A stretch of 64,000 nt of DNA from NCBI RefSeq assembly GCF_000430005.1, contig NZ_AUCY01000015.1, positions 46,383 to 110,382 on the forward strand. Reading direction: 5' to 3'. Position numbers and translations under genes: made by a program. This document shows positions 1 through 8,728 of this stretch, one piece after another. The DNA comes from Desulfovibrio cuneatus DSM 11391 (GTDB taxonomy: Bacteria; Desulfobacterota; Desulfovibrionia; Desulfovibrionales; Desulfovibrionaceae). The stretch's first letter is position 1, and each line of letters starts with the position of its first letter. The notes under the pieces were generated by a model that had not been told where the DNA came from, searched no databases, and saw nothing but the letters and a program-made list of their open reading frames with translations.

Positions 1-348
1 GGCAAAGGGGTTTAAGGCACTGCACACAATGGAAATGCTGGCACTATCGAGTTCCGCGAAAGAGGCCAGGCCGGAGTTGGCAGGAATAAGGTCGAGCTTG
101 GCAGCACCTTCATGCACAATGGGCATAACAATATCTTCCGGTTTATCGCCGGAAATGAGTATGTCTTGCATATGCTTTTCAGGAGCAATGCCCAAAAGGA
201 CGTCCATGTTGGCAAGGCCCATGTCACAGTCTACAATAAGCGTGTTGTGTTCCATGCGGGAAAGGGTATAGCCAAGGTTCAGGGTTAAATTGCTTTTCCC
301 CACACCGCCTTTGCCGCTTACAATGGAAATACTTTTCGTTTTGGTCAT
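1..348 (-). CDS. MinD/ParA-family ATPase, FlhG (FleN/YlxH)-like, partial
   Basis: The first 116 codons of a gene that runs off the left edge. The protein opens with a deviant Walker A loop (SGKGGVGKSNLT, about residues 8-19), followed by VDCDMGLANMDVLLG, the switch I/A' region typical of FlhG/FleN rather than cell-division MinD. The stretch ILISGDKPEDIVMP and LDLIPANSGLA also match the FlhG pattern. Members of this family set flagellar number or place, usually with FlhF. The start is the ATG at 348, 4 bp after the end of the upstream GGDEF gene, so the two are probably co-transcribed. The FlhG assignment over other MinD-like ATPases is an inference, because the C-terminal half is missing. Confidence 0.85.
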   Translation of the reverse strand, partial: MTKTKSISIVSGKGGVGKSNLTLNLGYTLSRMEHNTLIVDCDMGLANMDVLLGIAPEKHMQDILISGDKPEDIVMPIVHEGAAKLDLIPANSGLASFAELDSASISIVCSALNPFA

Positions 349-352
349 GCCA

Positions 353-1213
353 TTACTCCGTATAGCAGGCAGCAAAAAGCAATTGCTTTTCGTCTTTATG
401 CACTAGGGTGCCCATGTCTTTCATCATTTTTGTTGATTGTGCAATGGTAATACAATTTCTGCCACTTTCCTTGGCCGCATACAGGGCTTCATCAGCAAGG
501 CGCAGCAAGCCTTCCGGTGTGGGGGTACCGTCCATGTGGCTCAGGCTGGCAACTCCAGCAGAAAAGGTCACAGAAAATGGAAGAAGTTCGCCCCAGCGGA
601 ATGATTCCCTGCTAAAATCCTCTAGCAGTCGTTTGGTAATATGGCGGGCTGTCCATGCTGTGGCGGCTGGCAGCAGCAGGGCGAACTCTTCCCCCCCAAT
701 GCGGGCGGGAATATCATATGGCCGGCAAGAATTGCGGAGCATAGTGGCAAGGCGTTGCAGCACAATGTCGCCACAGGCATGGCCATAAGTATCGTTTACA
801 CGTTTAAAGTGGTCAATATCAATAATAACCAGGCTTAATTCCGCATTGGTGCGTGTTGCCCGCAAAAATTCGGTTTTTAAGATTCTGTCGAAAAAACCGC
901 GATTGTAAATTCCCGTCAGGGCGTCGCTGTCGCGCTGGCGGGCCAGCTCTGCCTGGGCAGAAAAAATGGCTTCCAGTGCTTTTGCCTGTGTGGTGTGCAG
1001 GGGAATGGCCAACCAGTCTGTAAGGGCATGTGCGGTAATGCATTTTTGCAATGCATGGGCCGGCACATTCTTCACAAGGCGCACAAGGGCAGAACCTTCC
1101 CCTTCAGGAATGGCTGCTTCCCCTAGTTCCTGGATAATGCCTACACATTTTTCCAGTTCGGCAAGCATGGCTGCATCATGCAGCGCGTGTTCAGGTCCCG
1201 GTTTTTTGTTCAT
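353..1213 (-). CDS. GGDEF-domain diguanylate cyclase with inhibitory site
   Basis: 286 residues. An N-terminal helical region of about 90 residues has no recognisable sensor domain. A complete GGDEF domain follows (about residues 95-260): SDALTGIYNRGFF, metal-binding IIDIDHF near 131-137, and the active-site GGEEF at 173-177. RPYD at 164-167 lies exactly five residues before GGEEF, which is the classic RxxD product-inhibition site, so the enzyme is probably both active and feedback-inhibited by c-di-GMP. There is no transmembrane segment, so it should be cytoplasmic. The start ATG overlaps the last 23 bp of prfB, and the end lies 4 bp before the flhG-like gene. Two PilZ proteins in this window are possible receptors. 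The signal sensed is unknown. Confidence 0.9.
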   Translation of the reverse strand: MNKKPGPEHALHDAAMLAELEKCVGIIQELGEAAIPEGEGSALVRLVKNVPAHALQKCITAHALTDWLAIPLHTTQAKALEAIFSAQAELARQRDSDALTGIYNRGFFDRILKTEFLRATRTNAELSLVIIDIDHFKRVNDTYGHACGDIVLQRLATMLRNSCRPYDIPARIGGEEFALLLPAATAWTARHITKRLLEDFSRESFRWGELLPFSVTFSAGVASLSHMDGTPTPEGLLRLADEALYAAKESGRNCITIAQSTKMMKDMGTLVHKDEKQLLFAACYTE

Positions 1214-2310
1214 GGCGGTATAGGAGCAATCCGTGAATAAAGGTGTCTATGGCACCGTCCAACACAGCATCTACATCGGTCATTTCCACATTGGTGCGGT
1301 GGTCTTTTACCAGCCGGTAAGGCTGGAGGGTGTAGGTGCGAATTTGGCTGCCAAAGTTGATGGCCTCTTTGTCAAGGTACTGGCTTTTCCGTTCGTCCGC
1401 AACTTTACGAAGCTCCAGGTCATAAAGGCGTGCCCGTAAAATTTGCATGGCAGAATCGCGGTTACTATGCTGCGATTTTTCGTTCTGGCACTGTACTACA
1501 AGGCCAGAAGGAGCATGGGTTATACGTACGGCGGAGTTTGTTCTGTTCACATGCTGGCCCCCCGCGCCGCTGGCCCGGAACACGTCTATACGCAGGTCTT
1601 TTTCTTCAATCACAATGGAGATTTCTTGTTCCGCATCGGGCAGCACGTCTACTGAAGCAAATGAAGTGTGCCTTCTGCCCGAAGAATCAAAGGGAGATAT
1701 GCGAATAAGGCGGTGAATGCCCTTTTCCCCTTTTAACAAGCCAAAGGCATTGGTGCCTTTAACGCGCAAGGTAACGCTTTTCAGGCCAGCTTCGTCGCCC
1801 CCCTGGTAGTCCAGGTGCTCTGTGGCAAAGCCGTGGGCGTCTGCCCAGCGCAAAAACATGCGCAGGAGCATGGCAGCCCAGTCCTGTGCCTCTGTGCCCC
1901 CTGCCCCTGGGTGAATTTCCAAAATGGCAGAGGCGCTATCTTCTTTTTCTGAAAGCAGCAGTTCCATTTCTGCTTCTTCCAGCAGGCGGCCAAGTTCATG
2001 CACTGCCGCCTCCAAAGCTTCCAGTGCTTCCTGGGCCGGGTCGTCTTCCACCATCAGCAGCCAGTCTTGGGCTTCATCATGGGCAGCTTGCAGGGTAGCT
2101 GCGCGCTTCTGTTCGTTTTCCAGGCGGCTTCGTTCCTGCAAAACAGGGGTCAGCTTTGTGGGGTCATTCCAGGCGTCTGGTGCTGCAAGCTGTTTTTCAA
2201 TTTCTTCGCGGCGGTGTTGCAGGCCCTCCAGGTCAAAGCCGCCCCCGAAGCTGGGTATATTTGTCGGTAAGGGGGGCAAGGGAAGTACGAAGGTCGGCAA
2301 GCTGCAACAT
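1191..2310 (-). CDS. prfB: Peptide chain release factor 2 (programmed +1 frameshift)
   Basis: RF2 reads UGA and UAA stop codons and triggers peptide release. The gene is in two frames. Frame 1 starts at the ATG at 2310 (MLQLADLRTSLAPL...) and reaches an in-frame TGA at 2233-2235 after 25 codons. Frame 2 continues from GAC at 2232-2234 to the stop at 1191, giving about 372 residues, the usual RF2 length. The slip site reads CGG GGG CGG CTT TGA C on the minus strand: a purine-rich internal Shine-Dalgarno-like stretch before CTT TGA, as in other bacteria. The protein has the SPF anticodon-like tripeptide (RISPFDSSGRRH) and the catalytic GGQ (ASGAGGQHVNRT). Reading frame 2 further upstream would give a false N-terminus derived from lnt. 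The start lies 3 bp after the lnt stop. Confidence 0.96.
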
Positions 2311-2313
2311 AAT

Positions 2314-4044
2314 CTATTTCCTGAAAGGGTTACGGGTAAGCCCGGCAAAGGCCAGGGCAGCCAGGGAAAGGCAGGCCAGCAGCACTTCAAGGGCAAGGCC
2401 TGCGCGCAGGTACCACGTGGTGGCTGTTTCCGGGTACACCGTGACAACGGTGGTGGCTTCCTGAAACAGAACCCCGGGGGTGGTAATGCGCCCGTAGCTG
2501 TCTATGGCGGCGTTCAGGCCGGTATTTGTGGCACGTACCATGGGGCGCATTTGCTCCACAGCCCGCATGGAGGCAAGATACAGGTGTTGCCATGGGGCAG
2601 AACTTGGGCCGAACCAGGCGTCGTTACTAATAGTAATAAGCACTGTGGCCCCCTGGGCAACCCGTTGCCTTGCGTACTGCGGGAATATTACTTCATAGCA
2701 GATGAGCGCCCCAAGAGCAACGTATACAGGTTGCGCTGTGCCGGAGTCCCCAGCATTCACGCTTTTGTCATTGAATTCGGTCTTTTCGCCTTGCCCGGAA
2801 GGCAGGGCGTTTCCTTGCGGCTGTGATGCCCCAGAGCCAAGGGGGAGGGCTGGCAAGGCCAGCATAAGCGGGGCCGTGCGGGTGCCTTTGGCAAAATCAA
2901 CCCCTTGCAAAATGTTGCGTAAAAATTCGAAGGTCAGGGCAAGGGGAATGTATTCCCCAAAAGGCACCAGATGCATTTTGTCGTAAAAATCAGCATCGTT
3001 CCCTTGTGGGGTGAGCAGTTGCAGACGGTTTGAAAGCTGGGCACAATAATCATCTGGCCCAGACACGCACCCGAGGGTGCCAAAACCAAGGCTAACCCCT
3101 TCCTCCCTGGCAATGTTACGTACGACGGCTGCAAGGTATTCTTCCTCAGCAAAAACGAAAGGCACGGCGGTTTCTGCCCACAGTACAAGGTCAATGGGGG
3201 GCGCACCAGGGGTTGCTTTTTGGGTTTGCAGCATGGTTCTGGAAAGGGCTATGTGCTTTTCCAGAGCTGCCAGTTTTGTTTGGGGCAGCCATTTTTGGTT
3301 TTGGTCTACATTGCCTTGCACAAGGCCAACGGTAAATGGCCTGCCCTGCGGGGCCGGGGCGCTGGCAAGGCGCTGCCAGCCATACAGGGGCATGGCAGCA
3401 AGCAGAAATACCCCCAGGCTCAGGGGCAAGAGCAGGGCTGTTTTTTTATCCCCTGCCGGAGGCAGGCACAGCACCCCCAAAAGAGCCGCTGCTGTAGCAT
3501 ACCATGCAGTAAGGCCGTTGCTGCCCAGTATGTGGGCACCTTGCACAAAAGCATTCCAGGGGGCAAACGCGGTGGCAAGGTTCAGCCAAGGGAAGCCGGA
3601 AAAAAGCCAGCCGGCAATGACTTCAAACCCGGCATACATCAGGCCAAAAGCGATAGCCAGCCCCGCTGGTCCAAAGGGGATGCGCCGTTGCAAGCGGTGC
3701 AGGCACAGGGCTGTTAGGGCTGGGTACAGGGCCAAATAGCTGCCTACCAGCACAACGCAGGGCACGGCCAGGGGCAGGGGCAACCCCCCCACCTGATAAA
3801 TGGGATACACCAGCCAGTACAGGCAAGGGGCAAACCCCAAAAGGCCAAGCACCCACCCCCGGCGAAAGGCCACAGGGGCTGTGGGGGCGCGCAGGGCCAG
3901 TACAAAAAGGGAAAGCGGGAAAAGGAGTATGGCCGCAGGAATGTGGACCACAGGGTTGGCAAAGCCCAAGAAACAGCCCACAGCGCCTAGCAAAGAAAAT
4001 GCCAGGGCAAGCTGCTTTTCGCAGCCGGGTGCGGGGGGCTTCAT
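2314..4044 (-). CDS. lnt: Apolipoprotein N-acyltransferase
   Basis: 576 residues. Inner-membrane enzyme that N-acylates the lipid-modified cysteine of lipoproteins, the last step of lipoprotein maturation. About 200 N-terminal residues form several transmembrane helices, followed by a periplasmic nitrilase-like domain and one C-terminal helix. The catalytic triad is visible: E291 (LWAETAVPF), K356 (YDKMHLVPFGEY) and C449 (ALICYEVIFP), with NDAWFGPSSAP after it. The stretch about 391-440, just before the catalytic Cys strand, is a Gly/Ser/Gln-rich insertion not normal for the family. The protein is therefore longer than the roughly 510-residue norm. The ATG start overlaps the stop of the CorC-like gene by 4 bp (ATGA), suggesting translational coupling. 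Confidence 0.95.
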   Translation of the reverse strand: MKPPAPGCEKQLALAFSLLGAVGCFLGFANPVVHIPAAILLFPLSLFVLALRAPTAPVAFRRGWVLGLLGFAPCLYWLVYPIYQVGGLPLPLAVPCVVLVGSYLALYPALTALCLHRLQRRIPFGPAGLAIAFGLMYAGFEVIAGWLFSGFPWLNLATAFAPWNAFVQGAHILGSNGLTAWYATAAALLGVLCLPPAGDKKTALLLPLSLGVFLLAAMPLYGWQRLASAPAPQGRPFTVGLVQGNVDQNQKWLPQTKLAALEKHIALSRTMLQTQKATPGAPPIDLVLWAETAVPFVFAEEEYLAAVVRNIAREEGVSLGFGTLGCVSGPDDYCAQLSNRLQLLTPQGNDADFYDKMHLVPFGEYIPLALTFEFLRNILQGVDFAKGTRTAPLMLALPALPLGSGASQPQGNALPSGQGEKTEFNDKSVNAGDSGTAQPVYVALGALICYEVIFPQYARQRVAQGATVLITISNDAWFGPSSAPWQHLYLASMRAVEQMRPMVRATNTGLNAAIDSYGRITTPGVLFQEATTVVTVYPETATTWYLRAGLALEVLLACLSLAALAFAGLTRNPFRK

Positions 4045-4883
4045 GCGTGTGGCAAGGCTTTAGGAGCGCTGAGTGGCTCTGCCAGAATGCGGCGCACCTG
4101 CCGGGTGTTGGCCTGTTTTACCACAAAGCGCATGGAATGAATGGTAAAGCTTTCTTCTGCCTTGGGCACATGCCCGGCAAGGTGGGTAAGGTAGCCACCA
4201 ATGGTATCTACTTCTTCAGACTGAATGGAAAGGCCAAGCTGTTCATTAATGTCTTCCAGGTAGGCCCTGCCGGAAATGTCAAAGGTGCCGTCTGGTTTTA
4301 CCTGAATTTCGGCCTGTTTGGGGGCATCGTGTTCGTCTTCAATTTCCCCTACAATCTCTTCAAGCACGTCTTCAAAGCTCACCAGCCCGGTAGTGCCGCC
4401 AAACTCGTCCAGAATAATGGCGAGGTGGTTTTTTTGGCGCTGGAATTCATGCAGCAAATCCACCACATCTTTTGTTTCCGGCACAAAAAAAACTGGGCGC
4501 ATGCAGGTGTGGGCAGGTTGCTTCATGCTTTCAGGCTCCAGGCAAAAGCGCAGCAGGTCTTTTGCGTGAACAACGCCTATAAAGTCGTCGCGGGTTTCTT
4601 TGTACAGAGGAATGCGGGAATGGCCAGAAGAAAGAATAAGGCCCATAACGGTGTGCAGGGTGTCTGTGTGGCTTGCGCACACAATATCAGTGCGGGGGGT
4701 CATTATTTCCTGCACCTGCATGTCGTCCAGGCGTAACACATTAAGCAGCATGGAGCGTTCGCTTTGGTCCAGCTCACCCTCTTTGCTCGCTTCATCAATG
4801 GCGGCCTCTACAGACTCAGCACCCTTGCCCAGCAATACCTTTTTAATGGCATGCCAAATACTACTGCCAGAACCTTCGTCCAA
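4041..4883 (-). CDS. CorC/HlyC-like CBS-pair protein
   Basis: 280 residues from the proposed start. The order is a short N-terminal segment, two CBS motifs (from VQEIMTPRTDIVCAS to the region around RPVFFVPETKDVVDLL), a typical linker (LAIILDEFGGTTGLVSFED) and a C-terminal CorC_HlyC domain (FDISGRAYLEDINEQLGL). There is no membrane domain, so it resembles the soluble E. coli CorC (YbeX) type. The start is taken as the TTG at 4883, preceded by GGGAG with 7 nt spacing. The open frame runs further upstream but has no ribosome site there and the sequence looks non-coding. Neighbouring lnt overlaps by 4 bp, an arrangement like E. coli ybeX-lnt. A role in metal-ion efflux or ribosome metabolism is suggested for the family, not shown here. 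Confidence 0.88.
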   Translation of the reverse strand: MDEGSGSSIWHAIKKVLLGKGAESVEAAIDEASKEGELDQSERSMLLNVLRLDDMQVQEIMTPRTDIVCASHTDTLHTVMGLILSSGHSRIPLYKETRDDFIGVVHAKDLLRFCLEPESMKQPAHTCMRPVFFVPETKDVVDLLHEFQRQKNHLAIILDEFGGTTGLVSFEDVLEEIVGEIEDEHDAPKQAEIQVKPDGTFDISGRAYLEDINEQLGLSIQSEEVDTIGGYLTHLAGHVPKAEESFTIHSMRFVVKQANTRQVRRILAEPLSAPKALPHA

Positions 4884-5081
4884 AACGGAACTCCCTTTGT
4901 ATAGAGAAGTTAGTACATGAAATTGCCCTGTATGGCGGGCAGGGCAGTTTTTAGTAAAACTCCCCTTGCCGAAAAACAGAATAAGCGCCCACCCGCAGGT
5001 TGTAAACAGCAGCGGCAAACCTGTGCCAGCTCCTGATGCATAGACAACACAGTACAACTATATGCCGCAAAATATAAAAAA

Positions 5082-6119
5082 TCAATCCTGCCGCTGGGGA
5101 AGTTCGCGCAGCAGTTCAAGGTGGCGGCGCATAATCCAGTTGCCAATGCATTCCACTTCGCTGTTCAGAGAAATTTTAAACCAGTCCAGCCTGCCGGGGG
5201 TGTCTGCCATGGTGGTTCCCTTTTTGGCCTTGGCCCAGGCAATAAACTGCAAACCAACGTACAGGTCGTGGGTAGTTTGTTCTTCCCACAGGTTTTGAAT
5301 GCGGCATTGCAGCCATACGCGCAGGCGTTTTTGGGCGTCCGGGTCTATCAGGTCCATTAGCAGCAGCACTTGCCCTACGGAATGAAAGGCCAGGGGGGTG
5401 TCGCGCAGGGTTTGCCGGGGAACGAACACCCGCATACCCCCTGCGGAAAGGTTCAGAATGTGGAATTGTTCAAATTTGGCGGGCATCAGCAGCAGGGTTG
5501 GGTCTGCCCAATCATTAATATCATCAAGCTGGTGGGCAAGGGGCATGTCCTGTTCACACCACAATGCCCCGCCGCGTACAAGGTCAAGCGGGGGGGTCAG
5601 GCGCAAAAAAGCTCTTTTCTGGCGGTTTTCCAGTATTGCGGGAATGGCTATGTCAACTTCTGCAAGGTTCTGGCCGCGGTTACGCACCCCTTCAATAGTG
5701 CTTTTGCAGGTAAGGTAGGTGGAGAATCCGTCTACTTTTACACGAAAGTACACATGCACCGCCCTGCCAATCCAGTAGTCGGAAAGGGTGCGTATACTGG
5801 TAATTTCAATAATAACATGGTCTCTTGTTATGGTAAGCGGCGTGCAGCGCAGGGCAGGGCGCTTTGTTCCGTCTTCCGAATCCGGCTGCACATCAAAAGC
5901 GCTGCGCTGGTCAATGGCGGCACGGAGCAAGTTTTTAATTTGCTTTGGGTCTTCAATATTGCCGTAGGGAATATAATGGTGCTGTTTTTCCTTGCGCGAT
6001 TTAAGAACCAGCGCAAGCAAAAGCACGGCAATAACGCTTAGTACCCCAATAAGCCACGGACTTAATGCCGAGCCTACAAAAACTTGCGCCGCAAAGCTAT
6101 TGCTTATTTCGCTTAACAT
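5082..6119 (-). CDS. Membrane-anchored PilZ-domain protein
   Basis: 345 residues from the ATG at 6119. One N-terminal transmembrane helix (about residues 19-38, WLIGVLSVIAVLLLALVL) is followed by a cytoplasmic region. This contains a YcgR-N-like barrel and then a PilZ domain. Both c-di-GMP contacts are present: RAFLR (RxxxR) and NLSAGG ((D/N)xSxxG). It is a likely c-di-GMP receptor at the inner membrane, plausibly tied to the GGDEF gene in the same strand run. A TTG at 6155 would add 12 residues. Neither start has a strong ribosome site. A 198-bp gap separates its end from the CorC-like gene, so it may be its own transcript. Its output (motility, polysaccharide) cannot be told from sequence. 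Confidence 0.88.
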   Translation of the reverse strand: MLSEISNSFAAQVFVGSALSPWLIGVLSVIAVLLLALVLKSRKEKQHHYIPYGNIEDPKQIKNLLRAAIDQRSAFDVQPDSEDGTKRPALRCTPLTITRDHVIIEITSIRTLSDYWIGRAVHVYFRVKVDGFSTYLTCKSTIEGVRNRGQNLAEVDIAIPAILENRQKRAFLRLTPPLDLVRGGALWCEQDMPLAHQLDDINDWADPTLLLMPAKFEQFHILNLSAGGMRVFVPRQTLRDTPLAFHSVGQVLLLMDLIDPDAQKRLRVWLQCRIQNLWEEQTTHDLYVGLQFIAWAKAKKGTTMADTPGRLDWFKISLNSEVECIGNWIMRRHLELLRELPQRQD

Positions 6120-6585
6120 AAGTGCACCGCACTGTATAAAAAATGGTTGTTCCAAGCTTCAGCGGGCATGCGGCCCGGCATATGCATTGTCCACTGGGCG
6201 TATGTACTGCGTTACTCACATTTTCTCATGGTTTCTCATGAAAGCAACACTTGGTAGGATATGCCCTGTCAATCTGTAAGCAAAGAGTGTTCCACACTAA
6301 TGGCAAATGTGAAAAGGCGCAATACCTTATGTGAGTTATATTGGAAGGTTACTCCGTTATTACAAGGGATTCCTGTAATTTTTCGGCCCTGAAAAAAAGC
6401 GTAACTGGCTTGGATAGTAATGGAATTCCGGGAATCCGTAGGGATTTTTCAACCAGAAACAACCACAAGAGCCAAAGCGCCCGGCAAAGAGTATTTTCCG
6501 GGCGCTGCGCAATACGAGCTGTGGATTTTATACGACGGCTGCAAAGCGGCGTATGGAGCCAGTGTGCCTTCTTAAAAAGGCCGCA
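6120..6585. other. Intergenic region between PilZ gene and mnmG
   Basis: About 466 bp without a convincing gene. It should hold the minus-strand promoter of the PilZ gene. A TTGACA-like -35 lies at 6268-6273 (minus strand), but the -10 region 17 bp on is poor. Near 6477-6506 an 8-bp perfect stem (GCGCCCGG and CCGGGCGC) encloses a 13-nt loop without a T-run on either side. No tRNA-like or repeat-family sequence was seen. Confidence 0.5.
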
Positions 6586-8472
6586 TCAGCGTTTCCGTAA
6601 ATAAATTTCCAGACATTGTACCATGGCCTGGCTAATGCCGGGTATACGGCTTGCCTGCCCAAGGGAAGAAGGACGCAGCGCGGAAAATTTTTCCCGTGCT
6701 TCCAGGCTCAGGCCGGGAACAGCAGTATAATCCATGTGTTGGGGTAAGGCGAATGTATCATACCCTGTACTGCGCCGGGCAAGTTCTTCCTGCCGGGTGA
6801 CATAGCCTGCGTAACGGAACATGGTTTCCGCCTCAAACAGGACGTCCTGGGGGAACTGTTCCAGGGCAGGGCACAAGGGAAACAGGGAAGCAAACGTCAC
6901 CGCAGGGCGGCGTAGCAATTCCCCCAGGGGCAAGGCATTGGTCGGGGCAGGTTCCCCCAATGCGGCAAAAAATGCCTGTACTTCCTTGTTGGGAGAAATG
7001 CGGGTGTGTTCCAGCAATTGCGTAACTTCGGCAAGACTTTCTTTTCGTTGTAAAAAAGCGTGCCATTGGGTGTCATGCACAAGGCCGTGGTTGCGCCCTG
7101 CCTGGGTAAGGCGCAGGTCTGCGCTGCTTTCGCGCAGCAGCAGGCGGTGTTCCGCACGGGAGGTAAGCATACGGTAGGGTTCATTGGTGCCTTTGGTCAC
7201 CAGGTCGTCTATAAGAACCGCCATGTAGGCCTGGTCGCGCCCTGGTGTAAAGGCAGGCTTGCCCTGCTTTTTTGCCGCAACGTTTATGGCGGCCCACAGA
7301 CCTTGGGCGGCAGCTTCCTCATAACCGGAAGTACCGTTTATTTGCCCGGCAAACCACAGGCCGGGAATGTCTTTGGCTTCCAGAGTGGGGTGCAGCATGG
7401 TGGCGTCAATTACGTCATATTCAATGGCATAACCGGGCCGTACCACGTGGCTGTTTTCCAGGCCGGGAATGGTGCGGAGCATGGCAATTTGCACTTCCAG
7501 GGGGAACCCGGTGGGCAGCCCGTTGGGGTAGCATTCTGCACTGTGGGTGCCTTCAGGTTCTACAAACACCTGGTGGCGTAACTTTTCAGGAAAGCGGGCA
7601 ATTTTGTCTTCAATGGAAGGGCAGTAACGCGGCCCAGGCCCAGGAATGGCCCCGTTGTACATTGGGGAGGTTTTGAGCGATTTTTCAATAACCTCATGGG
7701 TTTTAGGGGTTGTCCAGGTAAGGTAACAAGGCTGCTGTGGCAAGGGGTTTTGCGGCGCTTGCCAGCTAAAGCGCGGGGTAGGGGTTGCGCCGTCCTGGCG
7801 TTCCATAACAGAAAAATCAATGCTGCGGGCCAGCAGCCGGGGGGTGGTACATGTCATAAACCGGCGCAAGGTAAGCCCCAGGGTTTCCAGGCTGCGGGCA
7901 AGGCCCGTGCTGGGGGCATCGCCCAGCCTGCCTCCGGCCTGGGTGTGGCTGCCAATATGAATTTTTCCTCGTAAAAATGTCCCTGCGGTGACCAGCACGG
8001 CGCTGGCGGCAAATTCCTGCCCCAACGCTGTGCTAATGCCGGAAACGCTGCCGTTCTGCGTAAGAATGCATTCCGCCATGTTTTCAAACACGAACAGGCC
8101 TGGGGCATGCAGGATATCGTATTTTACCGCAGCCATGTAGGCTTCTCTGTCCATTTGGGCGCGGGTGGCCCGCACAGCAGGGCCTTTGCTTTCATTCAGG
8201 GTGCGAACCTGAATGGCCCCGGCATCTGCCCAGCGCCCCATGCTGCCCCCAAGGGCATCAATTTCCCGCACCATATGCCCTTTGCCAAGCCCCCCCACCG
8301 CGGGGTTGCAGGAAAGGTGCCCAATGCGGTCGGCATTGCCGGTAACCAAAAGGCAGGTAAGGCCCATGCGCGAAGCGGCCATGGCGGCCTCGCACCCGGC
8401 GTGCCCTGCGCCTACAACGATAAGGTCAAAATGGCTGGGAAGAGGCGTGGGAGAAGTAAAAACGGAAGGCAT
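6586..8472 (-). CDS. mnmG: tRNA U34 carboxymethylaminomethyl modification enzyme MnmG (GidA)
   Basis: 628 residues, the normal length. FAD- and NADH-dependent partner of MnmE that installs cmnm5 at the wobble uridine. The N-terminal dinucleotide-binding site is [15 protein letters not shown] (about residues 16-30), followed by [20 protein letters not shown] and [11 protein letters not shown], all family signatures. The C-terminal helical tRNA/MnmE-binding part includes [14 protein letters not shown]. The start is the ATG at 8472, preceded by AAGAGAG. The open frame continues upstream through a family B repeat, which is clearly not coding. No mnmE or rsmG lies next to it. Confidence 0.97.
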   Translation of the reverse strand: MPSVFTSPTPLPSHFDLIVVGAGHAGCEAAMAASRMGLTCLLVTGNADRIGHLSCNPAVGGLGKGHMVREIDALGGSMGRWADAGAIQVRTLNESKGPAVRATRAQMDREAYMAAVKYDILHAPGLFVFENMAECILTQNGSVSGISTALGQEFAASAVLVTAGTFLRGKIHIGSHTQAGGRLGDAPSTGLARSLETLGLTLRRFMTCTTPRLLARSIDFSVMERQDGATPTPRFSWQAPQNPLPQQPCYLTWTTPKTHEVIEKSLKTSPMYNGAIPGPGPRYCPSIEDKIARFPEKLRHQVFVEPEGTHSAECYPNGLPTGFPLEVQIAMLRTIPGLENSHVVRPGYAIEYDVIDATMLHPTLEAKDIPGLWFAGQINGTSGYEEAAAQGLWAAINVAAKKQGKPAFTPGRDQAYMAVLIDDLVTKGTNEPYRMLTSRAEHRLLLRESSADLRLTQAGRNHGLVHDTQWHAFLQRKESLAEVTQLLEHTRISPNKEVQAFFAALGEPAPTNALPLGELLRRPAVTFASLFPLCPALEQFPQDVLFEAETMFRYAGYVTRQEELARRSTGYDTFALPQHMDYTAVPGLSLEAREKFSALRPSSLGQASRIPGISQAMVQCLEIYLRKR

Positions 8473-8534
8473 AAAGACTCTCTTGCTAGTGTAGGAATGG
8501 AGAGTATTGCACAATTGAAATTGTTGTACTTTAC

Positions 8535-8673
8535 TTGGGGAGGCTCTGCCTCCCCAACCCCCTCCGCCAAGGGCATGATGCCCTTGGAACCCGCATCGGC
8601 ATTCAACTTTTCGCAAATGGGGGTCAAGGGGAATCATTCCCCTTGCAGGGGGCTGGGGGACAGCGTCCCCCAA
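8535..8673. repeat. Family B GC-rich nested palindromes (copy B1)
   Basis: A run of short perfect or near-perfect palindromes lies between mnmG and the M20 peptidase gene: TTGGGGAGG/CCTCCCCAA with CTCT loop (8535-8557), AAGGGCAT/ATGCCCTT near 8570-8587, GGGGAAT/ATTCCCC, and TGGGGGAC/GTCCCCCA ending near 8672. The same modules recur at 20438, 28530, 47843 and 63804. The minus-strand mnmG frame reads through it but the translation is low-complexity. Confidence 0.8.
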
Positions 8674-8728
8674 TAAAAGTCAAAAAAATTCATTGTGCAA
8701 TGGCCTCGAATGATAAATCAGTGTTGCC

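Noticed and set aside
2314..2447. Long prfB frame starting near 2447
   Set aside because: Its first part is antisense-frame sequence of lnt. The true RF2 start is 2310 with the frameshift.
1924..2826. A 300-codon plus-strand open frame across prfB and lnt
   Set aside because: It is antisense to two well-supported genes and has low-complexity Ser-rich translation.
6477..6506. Hairpin GCGCCCGG/CCGGGCGC as terminator
   Set aside because: No T-run on either strand. It is kept only as a note in the intergenic entry.
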